A stretch of 64,000 bases of DNA from Talpa occidentalis (GCF_014898055.3 NW_023603184.1:117976615-118040614); one strand, 5' to 3'; positions 12,971-26,281 are shown, counted from the stretch's first letter. Numbers and translations are program-made. The notes: generated from the letters alone by a model not told the origin.

Positions 12971-13400
12971 CCTAAGCCAAATATCTTAAACAACCTCATG
13001 CCAATCTCAATCTCTGAGCTGTAGTTGAGCAACAGATATATCACTAAATGGAGAGTATAGATGATACAAGATCACAAGCCATGGATTGTTCTCTTTGCTT
13101 CCTAGCTAGGGACCATTACCCTAGGAAACTTAATCAAGTCAAATCAAAACAAACTAAAATAACAATCCTCCAAATTTAAAAATTAATGCAATAATGTTGG
13201 TTGTTTTCATAGACATTTACAAAAATTTAAGTGAATGTGCATGGGTCAAATAAAACTTTGAATTCACAAAGAGAGGTCAAGTTAAACTATTCCTGAATTG
13301 TATGGATACTCCTAGGATGTAAAACTATCTATGTAAATTAATATGCAAACTACCATGTTTGCATTTAAAGTATTTTTAAGTAAATTTAGTTTATAACATT

Positions 13401-13637
13401 TATTTTTAAAGATTTATTTATGCATACAAGAGCGGGGTACAGAACCAGAGACAGAGTGGGGAGTAGAACAGGGAGACTGACTGAAATATACTGCAGAGGG
13501 AATAGTGGGCGAGACAGGAGAAGTGTGCTGCACCATATGGGTCACCAACCTGGCCAGGGATCAAACACTTATTCTGCAGTAGTTGCAGATAGCTTCATAG
13601 TGCTGTGTCTTAACCCCTTGTGCCTCCAGGGAGGCCC
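13401..13637 (-). mobile_element. tRNA-derived SINE, A-type, internally deleted
   Basis: The tail and head are both present, but about 25-30 bases between GGGGTACAG and AACCAGAGACAGAG are missing. That is the stretch that normally reads GCCAGAGG...GAGAGGATTC. The head is slightly altered (CCTCCAGGGAGGCCC). Confidence 0.85.
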
Positions 13638-13710
13638 CTGGTTTCCAATTTATATCAACATTTGTATATACTTTATTAAGTTCACCAATAAAAGTCTAAT
13701 TCCATTTTTT

Positions 13711-13964
13711 AAAGATTTATTTATTTATTTATACAAGCACTGGGTACAGTCAGAAGCACCAGAGAGTGAGCGAATTCACCAGAGCAGGGTGGGGAACAGA
13801 ACAGGCAGACTGAAGAAATACACTGCTGAGGGGAGCAGTGAGCGGCAGGAGAGGTCTGTGCGCCATGTGGGACCCTCGTCAGCTACCGGGGTTGGAACCA
13901 GTGCTGCAGAGGCTGCGGGCAGCTTTGCAGCCCAGAGCTCAACCGCTGCGCCACCAGGGAGGCC
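13711..13964 (-). mobile_element. tRNA-derived SINE, B-type, with target-site duplication
   Basis: This complete B-type copy (CAAGCACTGGGTACAGTCAG near the tail) has TCCATTTTTT at both ends (13701-13710 and 13965-13974). It lies only about 70 bp from the preceding A-type copy. Confidence 0.92.
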
Positions 13965-13984
13965 TCCATTTTTTTTAACATACG

Positions 13985-14450
13985 TTTGACCCCTTTTAGT
14001 GACTTACCTTCTTCCCACTTCTCTTTAGGCAATTGCTAATGTGGTTTTACAATCTAAGGTTTATTTTATTCGTTTCATGAATTTGTTTCTTTTTATGTAC
14101 TACCCAAGTGTTTATATACTCCATAGGGTGTTTCTGTCTTTGTTGACTTACCTTGCTGAGCATAATACCCTGTAGATCCATTCACACTGCTGCAAATGAC
14201 TAGATTTCCTCTTTTATATATATATATATTTAGTATTCCATTGTGCATATATCATAACTTTATCCATTCTTTTGATAGGCATTTTGGTTATTTATAGTTC
14301 TTGAATATTGTAAATAACACTTCAGTGAACAAGAGGGTGTTTTTATCTCTTTGAACTAGTATTCTGAAAATTTTTTTTGAACTTCATTGAGGTAACATTG
14401 GTTTTCAATACTATGTATGATTTAGGGGGATAGGTTCACACCTCCTCACA
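13985..14450 (-). mobile_element. Old L1 3' end, minus strand
   Basis: Plus-strand phrases TTGCTGAGCATAATACCCTG, TATTCCATTGTGCATATATC and TGAACTTCATTGAGGTAAC are the complement of the L1 ORF2 C-terminus and 3' UTR. They parallel the young L1 copy at 46,045-46,220. The copy is diverged and contains a TA microsatellite. Confidence 0.75.
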
Positions 14451-15283
14451 TGTATATGAGTAATTTTAAAAAATACCAAATAATTGCAAAGAATCACTCT
14501 GATTACATAAACTAGTGACTTTTAAAATTCTATACATATATAATTGCCCAGAAATGATAAATAGGAAGTAATATTCTCCCCCTAAAATTGGCATATGGAA
14601 AGTTTCTAATGCAAGTATAATTTTTTACTGATCAAAAATGAACATATTCATTGAAACAATTGGTAAGCAATATGTAAACAAAATGAGCTTGTTTCACATT
14701 TTAAAAACAACCATCTGCCTAGTTTGTGGAGAAAATCTTCGAGATAGATATAGCAAGCTTTGCATTTTCTAGGAACCACACATATATATTGTCAATAAAG
14801 ATTAAATTTGTATTTGACTGGTAAGCTATATTGAATGGCATAGCTTTTTCCTATATAATTATGGAGAGAATGGTCAAAAAGTAAAAATGCTTTGTGACCT
14901 CTTCACTTCTGGTATGCAAGTAATGACTGCTTCACTATCCAAATTTATTATACACTCCTAGTTAAATTGTTCATTGAAATCAATAAGTCATTGATATCAA
15001 ATACCTTGATTCTTATTTGTGAAATTACTAGTATGTAATGAATAAGAAAAATTGTTGCTGTCTTACTTTCTTTTAATAATTTTCAATACAAAATGTTTTT
15101 GCTGAACATCTCCCCCTACATTCTACAACAGAATGGATATAAAACATTTATGACAATTTGTTAATTTCACTATTTGCATTATGTGGATAACTATATTAAT
15201 ATGATGAATCTCCAAACAGATGCTTACATTGGTGTTACTCTAAGTATTTACATAACCATTTTGAATTCAAAATTGGAAATACT

Positions 15284-15536
15284 GGGCCTCCATGGTGGCG
15301 CAGCGGTTGAGCTCTGGGTTGCAAAGCTGCCTGCAGCCTCTGCAGCGCCGCTTTGACCCCGACCGCCGGGCAAGGGTCCCATATCGCGCGCAGAACCCCT
15401 CCTGCCGCCCGCTGCTCCCCTTAGCAGTGTACTTCGTCACTCTGCCTGTTCTACTCTCCACTCTGGCTCTGGTGAATTCTCTCACCCTCCCGACTTCTGA
15501 CTATACCCAGTGCTTGTATAAATAAATAAATCGTTA
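15284..15536 (+). mobile_element. tRNA-derived SINE, B-type, plus strand, with 14-bp target-site duplication
   Basis: The head GGGCCTCCATGGTGGCGCAG contains an A-box-like motif, followed by the B-type body and the tail ATAAATAAATAAATCGTTAA. The duplication AAAATTGGAAATAC is perfect at 15269-15282 and 15537-15550. This is one of the youngest-looking copies. Confidence 0.95.
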
Positions 15537-15550
15537 AAAATTGGAAATAC

Positions 15551-18085
15551 AATGATTATTTGTCATGATACATAATTTTTATAAAAGTAAACTATGTAGA
15601 GTGCATCATTATAAATTGGTTTAACTTTGATACACTATTAGAATTGCAACAATTTAATCACTTCTGTATTTTGAAATAATCAGTGATATTATATGAGTTT
15701 TCTTGAGTGTATAGGTATTATATCCTGTATTCTGCTACCATTTATTTTAATATAAATTATTCAAGGGAAGAAATAAACCATTGAAGCATCTGATGATCAT
15801 AAGAATATGATCAGTTTGTAGAAATAGTCTTTTACTTGAATGCACAGAAATATGTAGTTATTTATACAAAAATAAGGGAAATCTACTTGTATATAGTGGT
15901 TTGAGAAATACTACATAAACAGCGGGATCCAATCCATAATATAACTCTTACTCCACAAATGAAAAAATATATCGGAAAGAATTTACAATCTACCTCCTCC
16001 CATTTCCTCATACAGGAAATAATTCAATTGAGCCTTTGGCTATGATTATAAATGTTTGTTCAGAGGATGAGATTAATGTATATTGAAGATGAACATTAAG
16101 TGATGAAAATTTAGCAGTGGTCTTAGATGTTCCTAGAACTGATCATTAATTCACTACATAGTATAAAAGCATTAAAGATTCCTTGGACTTATTGTAAATT
16201 CCCATAATATGTTTGTTATAGTCTCATAATTTTAAACTATCATAGATTGATTAGGAACTGAGGAAAGATCTTCCCACAGGACAATATTGTTTCAAAAACA
16301 GGATTTTTTGATTATTTCCTAGCTATATAATTTTCAACAGCCCCCAAATAAAAAGGAGTTGTATCAGTGTCTGGCCATCTGAATTATAGCTATTCAACTT
16401 TCTGATGTTATGAAGACCTAAAATTCAGAGTATCCTCATACTACCATCACATACATGATAGAACTATATGCTATGAAGACGCTTCAGGTGAGACCAATGG
16501 AATCTTTTAGCACAGCTAGAAGCCCTTCTGGCATAGCTAGAAATGATAGAGATGGTTCCACTATGCTGTGGAGAAAGTTTCAAGAAGAAATCAAAGGAGG
16601 CCAGATGATCAAAAAATTTTATCTTACCTGTATTTATAAGAAAAAGATGGACTTTTATGAAAATTGGAGGAAGGAGACAGCTAATGATTATAAGTAACAT
16701 TAAATAAAGATATTTTCAGAGTCTATAATGTAGAAAACTGAGCATAACAATGAACCATTTGGAGAGAAGTGGGAGAAAAACATTATTAGCTTAACTTATC
16801 TGTCATTTAGTGCCTCTTGTCATTAACTGTTGGTTATCATTTTGTTATTTTACCATCATAATATAATTGATATTCACATTAAGGACTTTGAATCACAGCA
16901 ATATTATGAAGTGCTTTAGGCATAATCAAAGAAAGATTAAATTATGTTCTGTATAATTCTATTGCTACATTGTCAATTTCTATTGCTTTGCAAAAATAAT
17001 AAATGCATACTATTATCAGTTGTTATTCAGAAATTTTTGTTTAAGATTATTACAGTAAACCCTAATTATCCTAGTTATTTATAATCAGAATTTTATAAAC
17101 AGGAGTTCAGCACATGAAATCTGCACACATTATGTAAATCATTCTAAACATAATTGTCAGTGCAGACTTTTTTTACAAGAGTCAATCAATTTGGTGAAAA
17201 ATCAGTTAAGCAAGTAATTACTTTTAATTGCATATTTAATGACTCCAATAGTTTAACTCATTTGTCTAGTATAGCCATAGAATTAAATATTTGGCTACCA
17301 ATGTATAAAAAGAGGAGGTATGTTTGGATTTCAATACCTTCTTCGGGATATATTTACAACTTATATATACATATATATTAAATATATATTAAATAAATTT
17401 ACATAAATGATATATAAATATATATAAAAATCTCAACAGAGGAAAGAATCCAACCAGATTAGTGAGATTATGTTCAAAATTAATGATCTATAAATGTTTT
17501 TGTTGTATCTGCCAAGTTCCCAAGTTGGAATAATCTTATCATTTTCATTTCAAATACTATTCAGTAAATAAAAGTGGCCAGATCAATTTGGAGTTCCCTT
17601 TACCAAATGTTTATTCTCAAGGAAGCCATGGCATTTCTGTGTGTTTTAAATATGGTTTTCAGTTTTCAACCAGAATATTAAAACATCAAATATCATAATT
17701 TAATAAAATTATTTACTATTTAAATAAATTTATTTACATTGGAACTTGTTTTCTTCTTGTTTTAACTTCATGTGTGACAGTGAAAAGCACAAGGGCTATT
17801 AGATGGATTTGAATAACTGCCTTTGGTGCATGGTAAGGTACCAAGAGTTTATCTACTTTTTGACTATTTGAAATGTCACCTGCTATGAGGAAAAAGTAAA
17901 ATAAAATAATTTCTTTGAAAATAATTCTATCTTCCTGGTCCCCACAATTTACATTTTGAGACCACAATTTACATTTTGAGAACACATATATAATAGGATT
18001 AAGCATAGGAAGTAATTGTGTATTCTAAGGTATTATACATGCAAGACAATGTAACATTCATGTATATTTAATTTTTTTTGGTAAT
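15551..18085. other. AT-rich DNA with a 20-bp tandem duplication
   Basis: CCACAATTTACATTTTGAG is repeated in tandem at 17941-17980. A TATA-rich low-complexity tract lies at about 17,355-17,440. Open frames (for example 80 codons at 16,455) have no recognisable features. No repeat family is named. Confidence 0.45.
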
Positions 18086-18332
18086 GGGCCTCCCTAGTGG
18101 TGCAAGGGGTTAAGCACTGCACTATGAAGTAATCCGCAGCCTCTGAAAGTACAAGAGTGATACCCGGCCAGGGAGCTACCCACATGGCGAAGCAGACCTC
18201 TGCTGTTTCAACCACTGCTCCCCTCAGCAGTGTTTTAGTCAGTCTGGCTGTTCTGTTCCCCACTCTGGTGGATCTTCTCACCCCCTGCATCTCTGGCCTG
18301 TACCCTAGCTCTTGTATGCATAAATAAATCTT
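18086..18332 (+). mobile_element. tRNA-derived SINE, A-type, plus strand
   Basis: The head GGGCCTCCCTAGTGGTGCAA, the body with TACCCACATGGCG, and the tail CTTGTATGCATAAATAAATC are all present. The flanks share TAATTTTTT(TT)GGT (about 18069-18083 and 18333-18344), an imperfect target-site duplication. Confidence 0.9.
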
Positions 18333-18386
18333 TAATTTTTTGGTGATATTTTGATGAAATGATCTAAAAGTATCTACAATTCAGAA

Positions 18387-19030
18387 AGAAATATATATAT
18401 ATACATATTTATTATATAATAGATATATATCATATAATATACTATATATAATATGTAGTATACTATATATATAATCTTTTTTGCAAATGAATAGGGGAAA
18501 AAGTCAATTTCAAAGCAGTTTGGTTATCATTAAAATTGAAAGTCCACCTTTGCCAATGAAATATTGCTCTTCACTTACTGAAATCCACATTTATTTTTAC
18601 TCCATGTCATGAAGGTTAGAGTTGAAATACATCTTTGCAGTGCACCTAAGACATAATGAAAAATGTGACATTATAAGAAAAAAAGGTGAATGATAGCCAC
18701 TCCTAACAGCTTGATCCCATAATTTACTTGTTGGTGACAGAATAGCCATCATCACCTGCTGACTGTTTCTAAAGTGTCAGGAGATAGTGTCAGGAGAAAC
18801 ACATTGCGCTGTGTATGACAATGATGCCGCTGATCCTATTATATTAGTTATTCAATGTTAGTGATGGACTTTTTTCCTTTGTATGCACCCAACCCTAAAA
18901 GTTTGGTGATAGACTTATATATACATACATACACACACATACATATTTAATAGTGATAAATTGTATATTAATATATGTATTATATATATGATCACTAATT
19001 ATATATATATAACATTGTCAAAGCAACACA
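18387..19030. repeat. (TA)n-rich low-complexity tracts
   Basis: Alternating TA/ATAT tracts occur at about 18,390-18,475 and 18,918-19,015, separated by unique sequence. They could form hairpins or cruciforms. No other function is implied. Confidence 0.7.
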
Positions 19031-19640
19031 CACTTAACATATATGTGTATTACTTTCATAATGCCTTAAACAACTAATTCTTTTTTGTTAATCTTTTGCA
19101 AATTATGTACTTTCATGAGATTTCTTGTGAATACATTATTTGTACTACCTAATAGACTATAACACCTATCTGGATAGAGAATGATATAATATAAATACTC
19201 CAGTCCTTAGTTTATTATTTCAATTTACAACTGCTTTTTAAAAAAAGGATTCCAAACCTTTTATAAATATGTCTAGAATTTTTACTAAGTTCCAGATGAT
19301 TATATTAAATCTTTCAGGGGATATTTCTACTTAGATATTTGCAACTACCCTAAATTAATATAAACTTCAGCTTTCTTTCAAATCTATACACACCTATTCT
19401 TACCCCTTGCTTTCACTGGGACCACCAACTTCCCAAATGTTCTAGCTATTTGTTTTATAAACATTTTCCTTTATCTCCCTTTGCTGTTAGTTTTCTTTAA
19501 ATTCTATTCTACAATAGCGCCAATAATTCAATTTTTTTGCATGTTTCAATCTCTTTAGCACAAGCTACAAGGCCTTGACTCTTGCAGGTAATAAAACTCT
19601 TACTGGTAGATAATATCTCTTATTAACTCCCTAACTCACT

Positions 19641-19906
19641 TTTTTAAAAATATTTATTTATGCATACAAGAGCTGGGGTACAGGCCAAAGATGTGGTGGG
19701 TGAGGGGATTCACCAGAGACAGAGTGGGGAACAGAATAGGCAGAATGACTGAAATACGCTGCTGAGGGGAGTTGTGGGCGAGACAGGAGAGATCTGCTGC
19801 GCCATGTGGGTTGTTCCTTGGCTGGTCGGGGATTGAACTCATGCTGCAGAGGCTGGGGATTGCTTCATAGTGCTGTGCTTAACCCCTTGCGCCATCAGGG
19901 AGGCCC
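19641..19906 (-). mobile_element. tRNA-derived SINE, A-type, with target-site duplication
   Basis: This is a complete copy. The flanks repeat CTAACTCACT at 19631-19640 and 19908-19917, followed on both sides by a short T-rich run. Confidence 0.92.
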
Positions 19907-20510
19907 TCTAACTCACTCTTTCCTTTAGTAGACAGAAACTTCTCATGTATTGACCCCTCTGAGATTTTTTTTTTTTCATATTTATGTTGAACATTCAGGA
20001 ACTTTCTTCCTTGGGCACTTAGCTATGAAAAACCTTTTTTTCTCTCTTATGTAGAATTTCAGGTTTTTTGTGAAAAATATTTTAATATTTCTCAGCCTAT
20101 ACCTTGTTAGAAAAGACTAACTGTACTTTTTATTAAAGCATTTCTATTATTTGGAAAATTTAAGTGTAAGTTTTAGGCATTTACATAGTGAGGAGCCAGA
20201 AGAGCTGTTGGTCATTCTTTGACTGAAGATGGCAGGATTCATGGGCCTGTGTTATGAGCCATGGGTGATGGCATAGGCTCTGAACAGACATTAGGATGAA
20301 TTATTATACTATCCTTTCTGATCATATGTTATTTTAATATTTTTCCTAAAGAATTTCACATATTTATTAGATCATTTTGATCTCTTTGTGATATGTAAAA
20401 GCTGGAGAGCGACAAATGTTAAACAACTCATAAATGTAAGATTGTTTTGAAAAAGTTTAAAGAAGAGGTAAAACCCATGTATTAAACTTGGGCTCTTACT
20501 ACTGGGAATT

Positions 20511-20776
20511 TTTTTTTTTTAAAGATTTATTTATTTATGCAAGCAGTGGGTACAGTCAGAAGCACAGGAGAATGAGAGAATTCACCAGAGCCAGAGCAGG
20601 CAACAGAACAGGCAGACTGATGAAATACACTGTTGAGGGGAGCAGCGGGCGCAGAAGGAGAGGTCTGTTGCGCCATGTGGGACCCTCGCCTGTGGCCAGG
20701 GATCGAACCAGCACTGCAGAGGCTGCAGGCAGCTTCGCAGCCCAGTGCTCAACTGCTGCGCCACCAGGGGAGGTCC
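20511..20776 (-). mobile_element. tRNA-derived SINE, B-type, with 13-bp target-site duplication
   Basis: This complete B-type copy is flanked by ACTACTGGGAATT (20498-20510) and ACTACTAGGAATT (20777-20789), which differ at one base. Confidence 0.93.
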
Positions 20777-21289
20777 ACTACTAGGAATTTATATGTGTAG
20801 TAAGTTACAAGTGAATTCAGTGGCATCATCAAAAATAGAAATCTGATTTTTAGAGCCAAGATACGGAGGTAATGATAGTCATCCGCTGAAAATAGATAGA
20901 GAGGATGTGGTATAAACATAGAATGAGATGGTTTTCATCTCATTGGATATTCTGCTCAATGGATGAAATTGGTAAACTTTGTGCTACTAGAGATAAGCCG
21001 GTTAAAGTGAGTGGGTAAGCACAATTTCTCTTGTATGAGGTATTGAGTATAGTCAGACTTATGGATTTAGAGACTGTTGAGGGGTGGTTGCATCAGACTG
21101 AAGAGAGAAATGGGAAACTGTTTTTCAACAGATAGGTGTTTCAGCTGTGCAAAATGAATAAGTTCTGTAAAACATAGAACCTGCATTTCACAATATTGTG
21201 TACTTAAAATTTTTTTGGAGATTGGATTGCATATTATGTTCTTACCACAATGAATTTATTTTAAAGATAAATTTGATATCATATATATT

Positions 21290-22270
21290 AAAACATTTTT
21301 ATGTATCAAACATTATCAAGCAAATGGAAAGGCAGCTTAGCAAATTGGATAATATTTGCAAATCATGTGTCTTATGGATTGATATCTAGAATGTATAAAG
21401 ACCACTAATGACTCAACAACTAAAAAACAACTTAAGAAGATGAAATATGTAAAAGGATAGACATTTTTCTGAAGAAAGTTTACAAGTGCCCAACAATCCC
21501 TTCAAAAGCTGTTCAACGCCATTGATAATTGCAGCAACACATTTCAAACCCCCAAGAAAATTGTTCTTCTCAACCATTAGACTAACTATCTTGAAAAGCA
21601 TGGGAAATAACTTGGTAAGGATGTGGAAAAATAAAAACCCTTATGCAATGCTGGTGGGAATATAACTTGACAGTCACTGTGGAAGACAATTTGGAAGTTC
21701 CCCAAGGAGTTAAAACAGAATTACCATATAATTTTGTAATTTTATTCTTAGGTATATACCCAAGAGAAATTAAAACATATGCCCACATAGAAACATGTGC
21801 AAGAATGTTTAGATCATGTTATTTATAATAGTCAAAGTTTGAAACATTCCAAATGTCCAGCATGGTGAATGGATTATCACATTTTGATATGTTTATACCA
21901 CAGAATGCTTTCTAACTATAAAATGAAATACTGATAAATCCCAAGCAATCAGATGAACCTTGCAAACATTATTCTAAGTAAAAGCAGTCAAATGCAAAAG
22001 GTTACAGATTATATGATTCCATTTAAAAGAAATTATCAGAATAGGCAAATGCATAGAACCGGAAAGATTGCTGTTTTGTAAGAATGTGAGGAAAAGGAGG
22101 AATAGGGAGTGATTATTTAATTGGTACAGAGTGTTCCCCTAGCATGATTAAAAAGAGAGATGGTGGTTGCACAGAATTACAACTAGACAAAATGCCATTC
22201 TACACCTTAAAATTGTTAGTTGTATGTTTTGTGAACTTACCTTCATTAAGTACGCATACACACATACACA
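21290..22270 (+). mobile_element. Old L1 3' part, ORF2 C-terminus and 3' UTR
   Basis: The plus strand reads through a decayed ORF2 C-terminus (ATGCTGGTGGGAATATAACT, GGTATATACCCAAGAGAAAT, CAAATGTCCAGCATGGTGAA) into a 3' UTR ending near TACACCTTAAAATTGTTAG. Frames are interrupted many times. It belongs to an older subfamily than the 45.8-52.2 kb element. Confidence 0.8.
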
Positions 22271-23458
22271 CATTGAGAGTGAATTTGACTCTCAATTCTT
22301 TTAATATTGATTGAAATATTCTAAAATTTGTGAATTAAAATTACAAGGTTATCCAGTTCTTATGTTGTTCTCTACAAAAGTAAAATATACATCTGACACA
22401 CATGTGCCTATCATATAGGACTCTATTATCAGAAAATTTTCAACTGAGAGTTCACTGTATTGATGATGGAATTTGAGAGATATGTCATAAGGAATAACTT
22501 CATTTAAAATTCCTTATATCAGTGAGATTTTTTTTTTTACCTTCAAATTCCAGCTTCTCAAAAAATATGCACATCTTTCTTGGGTAGGGTGAATCAAAAA
22601 TCTGTTTGTGCTTTCTAATTTTTCTGTTTTCAATAATTCAATTAGACATAGACCTTAAAACATTTGTCTTTTTTTCTGACTTAAACACACTTATTTGAGG
22701 GTTAAGGTAAAGGATCTATTTGATTGTATTTTCTGAGAAACTATCACCATATGCTATCTCATGCTTATTTTCAGCAATGGAATGGCACTTCAGGGAGTTA
22801 CTTGATTTAAGCAAAAAGAACATGAAGCTGTTGTTCTGTCTTCTTAGCCTATAGGGAGCTAAAGAAAGAATACCAGGTGCTTCCTTTAGTAAGTTTTTGA
22901 GTATTTCTATTTGGAAAAATATGACAAACTTGAAATGGACTAAACATTTTATGACAGATACGACATAAATCAGGGATTTTTTTTCTGAAGAAAAGGAATA
23001 TAGCATAACGGGAAGACTTTAAAATGAGTGGCTGAGATTTATTGGGGGGAGAATGGTAACCATGATCTTGATTATTTTTTTCCATAAGATTTCCTAGTTT
23101 TAAATACCTTTCCCTCAAGATTGTGTTAGGAGTCTAGTATTTCTGACATAACACATGTCAGGGCAAGGTCACATATAACAGGACACTTGAAGAAGTACCA
23201 ATGGACTGGGAATATAGATTTTAATATCAACAGGTCCAAGTTGCTGACAGATTGGACATACTTGCTAAGACATCTGATCCCACAGGAAAAGTATATTTCA
23301 GAACTTGATAGCTGATCTGACTGTTACAGAGTACTGGGAAAAGGAAAAGGCTATGTTAAGGCTGAATGGGCTTACAATTTTCTGATTAAGTTTTGTGATT
23401 CTGCTAGACTTTAATATTCAAAAATATTCATAACCTAAGATGAAAATTAAATATTTTT
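22271..23458. other. Nothing assigned
   Basis: There is no recognised repeat. Open frames of 89-96 codons on the minus strand (22.7-23.1 kb) overlap each other and have no domain signature, so I treat them as chance. Confidence 0.4.
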
Positions 23459-23726
23459 TAAAGATTTATCTATCTATTTATTTATTTATACAAGCACTGG
23501 GTACAGTCAGAAGCGCGGGGAGGGTGAGAGAATTCACCAGAGTCAGAGGGGAGAGCAGAGCAGGCAGACTGCCGAAGTACACTGCTGAGGGGAGCAGCGG
23601 GTGGCAGGGAAGGTGTGCACGCTATGTGGGACCCTCACCGGGTGGCCGGGGATCGAACCAGAGCTGCAGAGGCTGCGGGCAGCTTCGCAACCCAGCGCTC
23701 AACCACTGCGCCACCAGGGAGACCCC
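23459..23726 (-). mobile_element. tRNA-derived SINE, B-type, minus strand
   Basis: The tail has an expanded (ATTT)n/(ATCT)n run, followed by a complete B-type body and head (ACCAGGGAGACCCC at the right). No clear target-site duplication is visible. Confidence 0.9.
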
Positions 23727-24174
23727 AAGATTTTTTTTCGTGGAATCTGATTATATTGTGGAACTAGTTATATAGAAATGTATATACAAATGTATTAATG
23801 AAAGAATAAAAATTGTATGCAATCCTTTTAAAGTCATATAAAATTATAAATTATACATTAAGTTAGGTTTTTCTATGATTGTGTCTAATACTTCAATGTC
23901 ACAGTTATCAAGGAAATATATCAAAATATATTAGTTATCTTGGATGTAATGAAAATTAAGTCACATAACATAATGCCTCAATATATTTTCCAGTACATTC
24001 CTGTGGATGTTTATAATAGCAAGATATACTCCATCTTAGGCATCAAAGATGAGCGCATTCTGTCACTGGAATTAGTACTAATACAAGGTTTCAAGTGAGG
24101 GTCTTGATTAACTTACAAGAGGAAGGAAGCTGCTTTGAGAACATGTGAAAGCGAATTTAAGAATTTTCCCTCAA

Positions 24175-24474
24175 GGGCCTCCCCGGTGGTGCAGCGGTTG
24201 AGCGCTGGGTTGCGAAGCTGCCCGCGGCCTCTGCGGCGCCAGTTCGATCCCCGGCTGCTCCCCGGCCACCAGAGGAGGGTCCCACATGGTGCACAGACCT
24301 CTCCTGCCGACTGCTGCTCCCCTCAGCAGTGTACTTTGGTCCTTCTGCCTGTTCTGCATCCTGCTCTGACTCTGGTGAATTCTCTCACCCTCCTGCGCTT
24401 CTGACTGTACCCAGTGTATGTATAAACAAAACAAACAAATAAATAAATAAATAAAATGCCTCTATAAAAAAAAA
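24175..24474 (+). mobile_element. tRNA-derived SINE, B-type, with 17-bp perfect target-site duplication
   Basis: The head GGGCCTCCCCGGTGGTGCAG and the B-box-like GTTCGATCCCC are clear. The tail is unusual: (AAAT)n is followed by GCCTCTAT and then a second A-rich run. AAGAATTTTCCCTCAAG is perfect at 24159-24175 and 24475-24491. This is a young copy. Confidence 0.95.
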
Positions 24475-24872
24475 AAGAATTTTCCCTCAAGAAAAGTACT
24501 AACAAAGTTTGGGGGTAGGAGATTACAAAGAAATTTTTAACCAATTTGAGTATTTTCAGACTGTTCTCAATCTTTTGGGAGCCACCAAATTAGGACCACA
24601 ATAAAACATATGTGTAACTATCAACTACTTCAATTGTAGCTCATGCTATTTAAAAAAATATATTAGACATAATTACAGAGAAGAGACTATTTTCAATTTC
24701 CAAACAATGAAGGTAAAACTAAACTACTCCCTTTCCTAATCATGCAGTCAGATTTGAAACATCTATTGAAGTTGTATATGAAAATTTTTTTAAATGCTAC
24801 AAAAGATTTTTCAAGTAGTAGTGAAAGATATTTTAATTTCCATGTTTCTTCTCTTTTTTTATTTTTTAATTT

Positions 24873-24908
24873 TTTAAAGATTTATTTATGCATATAAGAA
24901 CTGGGATA
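24873..24908 (-). mobile_element. SINE tail fragment, severely truncated
   Basis: Only the last 36 bases of the SINE remain (TTTAAAGATTTATTTATGCA, then TATAAGAACTGGG on this strand). The rest was probably never copied. Confidence 0.7.
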
Positions 24909-25221
24909 ATTGGTGCACATGGAATGGATTAATGTATGTCACCATTTTAACCTTGCCATTTTTGAGATTCCTAAATACCAACCAGAAGTAACAATAAATA
25001 TATTAAATGACCATATTATTGATGCTGAATTTCAAAAATGTCTCTTAGCACTCACCCCTCCCCCCTTCTCCATTCTACTCATCTATTTGTCTAAACATTT
25101 TCTTTTGATTCTTCAAACTTTGTGACATCTATTTATGCTTTTATTTCCTTTAACTACCTGTTGCTCTGGAGGAAAGACAAGGAAAAAATTAGTGATGTAA
25201 TATACCATGTTTATTTAACTT

Positions 25222-25486
25222 ATTTTTTCTAAAGATTTATTTATTTATCGAAACATTGGGGAACAGGCCAGAGGAGCAGGAGGGTGAGAGAATTCACCAG
25301 AGACAACTGGGACCAGAACAGGCAGGCAGACTGAAATACACTGCTGAGGGGAGCAGCAGGTGAGACAGGAGAGGTATGCTGCCCCATGTGGGAATGTCCC
25401 TGGCCTGCCAGGAATCCAACCGGCCTTGCAGAGGCTGTGGACAGCTTCACAGCACTGTGCTCAACCCGCAGCATTACCAGGGAGGC
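25222..25486 (-). mobile_element. tRNA-derived SINE, A-like, with 17-bp target-site duplication
   Basis: The copy is flanked by CCATGTTTATTTAACTT (25205-25221) and CCATGTTTATATAACTT (25487-25503). The body mixes A-type (GCCAGAGG) and B-type (GAGAATTCACCAG) diagnostic phrases. It is therefore an intermediate subfamily member or a recombinant. Confidence 0.9.
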
Positions 25487-25517
25487 CCATGTTTATATAA
25501 CTTTTTTTTTTTAATTT

Positions 25518-26281
25518 TTTTTATAAATTTTATTTTTATATTCCCCCATACAATTGCAACGCCCCATTCTGACCCCAATCCTTCCCCTCCCGCCCCCCAC
25601 CCCAAAAAGTGTCTCTGGTTCATAGTTTTTTGTTGATTTTGATTTTCACTTTCTTATATTCATTTTCCTGGTCCCTTATTTAAGTTTTCTAGATTCCTGC
25701 TATGAGTGAGACCATCCGGTATTTTTCTTTTTCTTTTTGGCTTATTTCGCTGAGCATGATCCCTTCCAGCTCCATCCATGTTGCTGCAAATTGCATGTGT
25801 TTATCTTTTTTGAATGCTGAGTAATATTCCATGGTATATATGTACCACATCTTCTTGATCCAGTCATCTATTTTTGGGCATTTGGGTTGTTTCCAAAGCT
25901 TAGCTATTGTAAACAGTGCTGCTATAAACATAGGGGTGCAGGTGCTCTTTGGAATTGATGTTTCTGTGTCCTTTGGGTAAATACCTAGGAGTGGAATTGC
26001 TGGATCATATGGAAGCTCTATGTTTAGTAGGTCCAGAAATCTCCACACAGCTCTCCATAGTGGTTGGACCAGTTTGCACTCCCACCAACAGTGCAGAAGA
26101 GTTCCTTTTTCTCCACACCCTCGCCAACATTTGTTGTTGCTAGTTTTTTTAATATGTGCCATTCTCACTGGTGTGAGATGGTATCTCATGGTAGTTTTGA
26201 TTTGCATTTCCCTGATTACAAGTGATGTTGAACATTTTTTCATATGTCTGTTGGCCATTTGCATTTCCTCTTCAGAGAAGT
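25518..26281 (-). mobile_element. Young 5'-truncated L1, 3' end
   Basis: This is the same family as the full-length element at 45.8 kb. The A-rich end lies at the left, then the G-rich 3' UTR (C-rich on this strand), then the ORF2 C-terminus. It inserted beside the right edge of a SINE. Flanks of the form TTTATA..CT(T)11AATTT occur at about 25492-25517 and 26282-26305, an imperfect but plausible target-site duplication. Confidence 0.85.
25689..26264 (-). pseudogene. L1 ORF2 C-terminal remnant (open, 191 codons)
   Basis: This is the C-terminal end of the L1 ORF2 polyprotein. The part kept contains the cysteine-rich segment [21 protein letters not shown] (C-x3-C-x7-H-x4-C type) and runs to the natural stop. 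It lacks endonuclease and reverse transcriptase because the insertion is 5'-truncated. The ATG is simply the first internal methionine and not a real start. The frame is still open, which shows how recent the insertion is. No expression is implied. Confidence 0.85.

Noticed and set aside
13420..13989. 189-codon plus-strand open frame
   Set aside because: It spans two SINE copies read antisense plus the gap between them. SINE-derived frames of this kind recur at 20.5, 23.4, 43.8 and 63.4 kb.
16455..16697. 80-codon plus-strand frame, possible small exon
   Set aside because: No splice context or homologous domain recognised, and an overlapping antisense frame of 78 codons is equally open, as chance would give.
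18387..19030. TA-rich tracts as a replication origin or CRISPR-like array
   Set aside because: They are simple TA microsatellites with no regular spacer structure, in a mammalian background.
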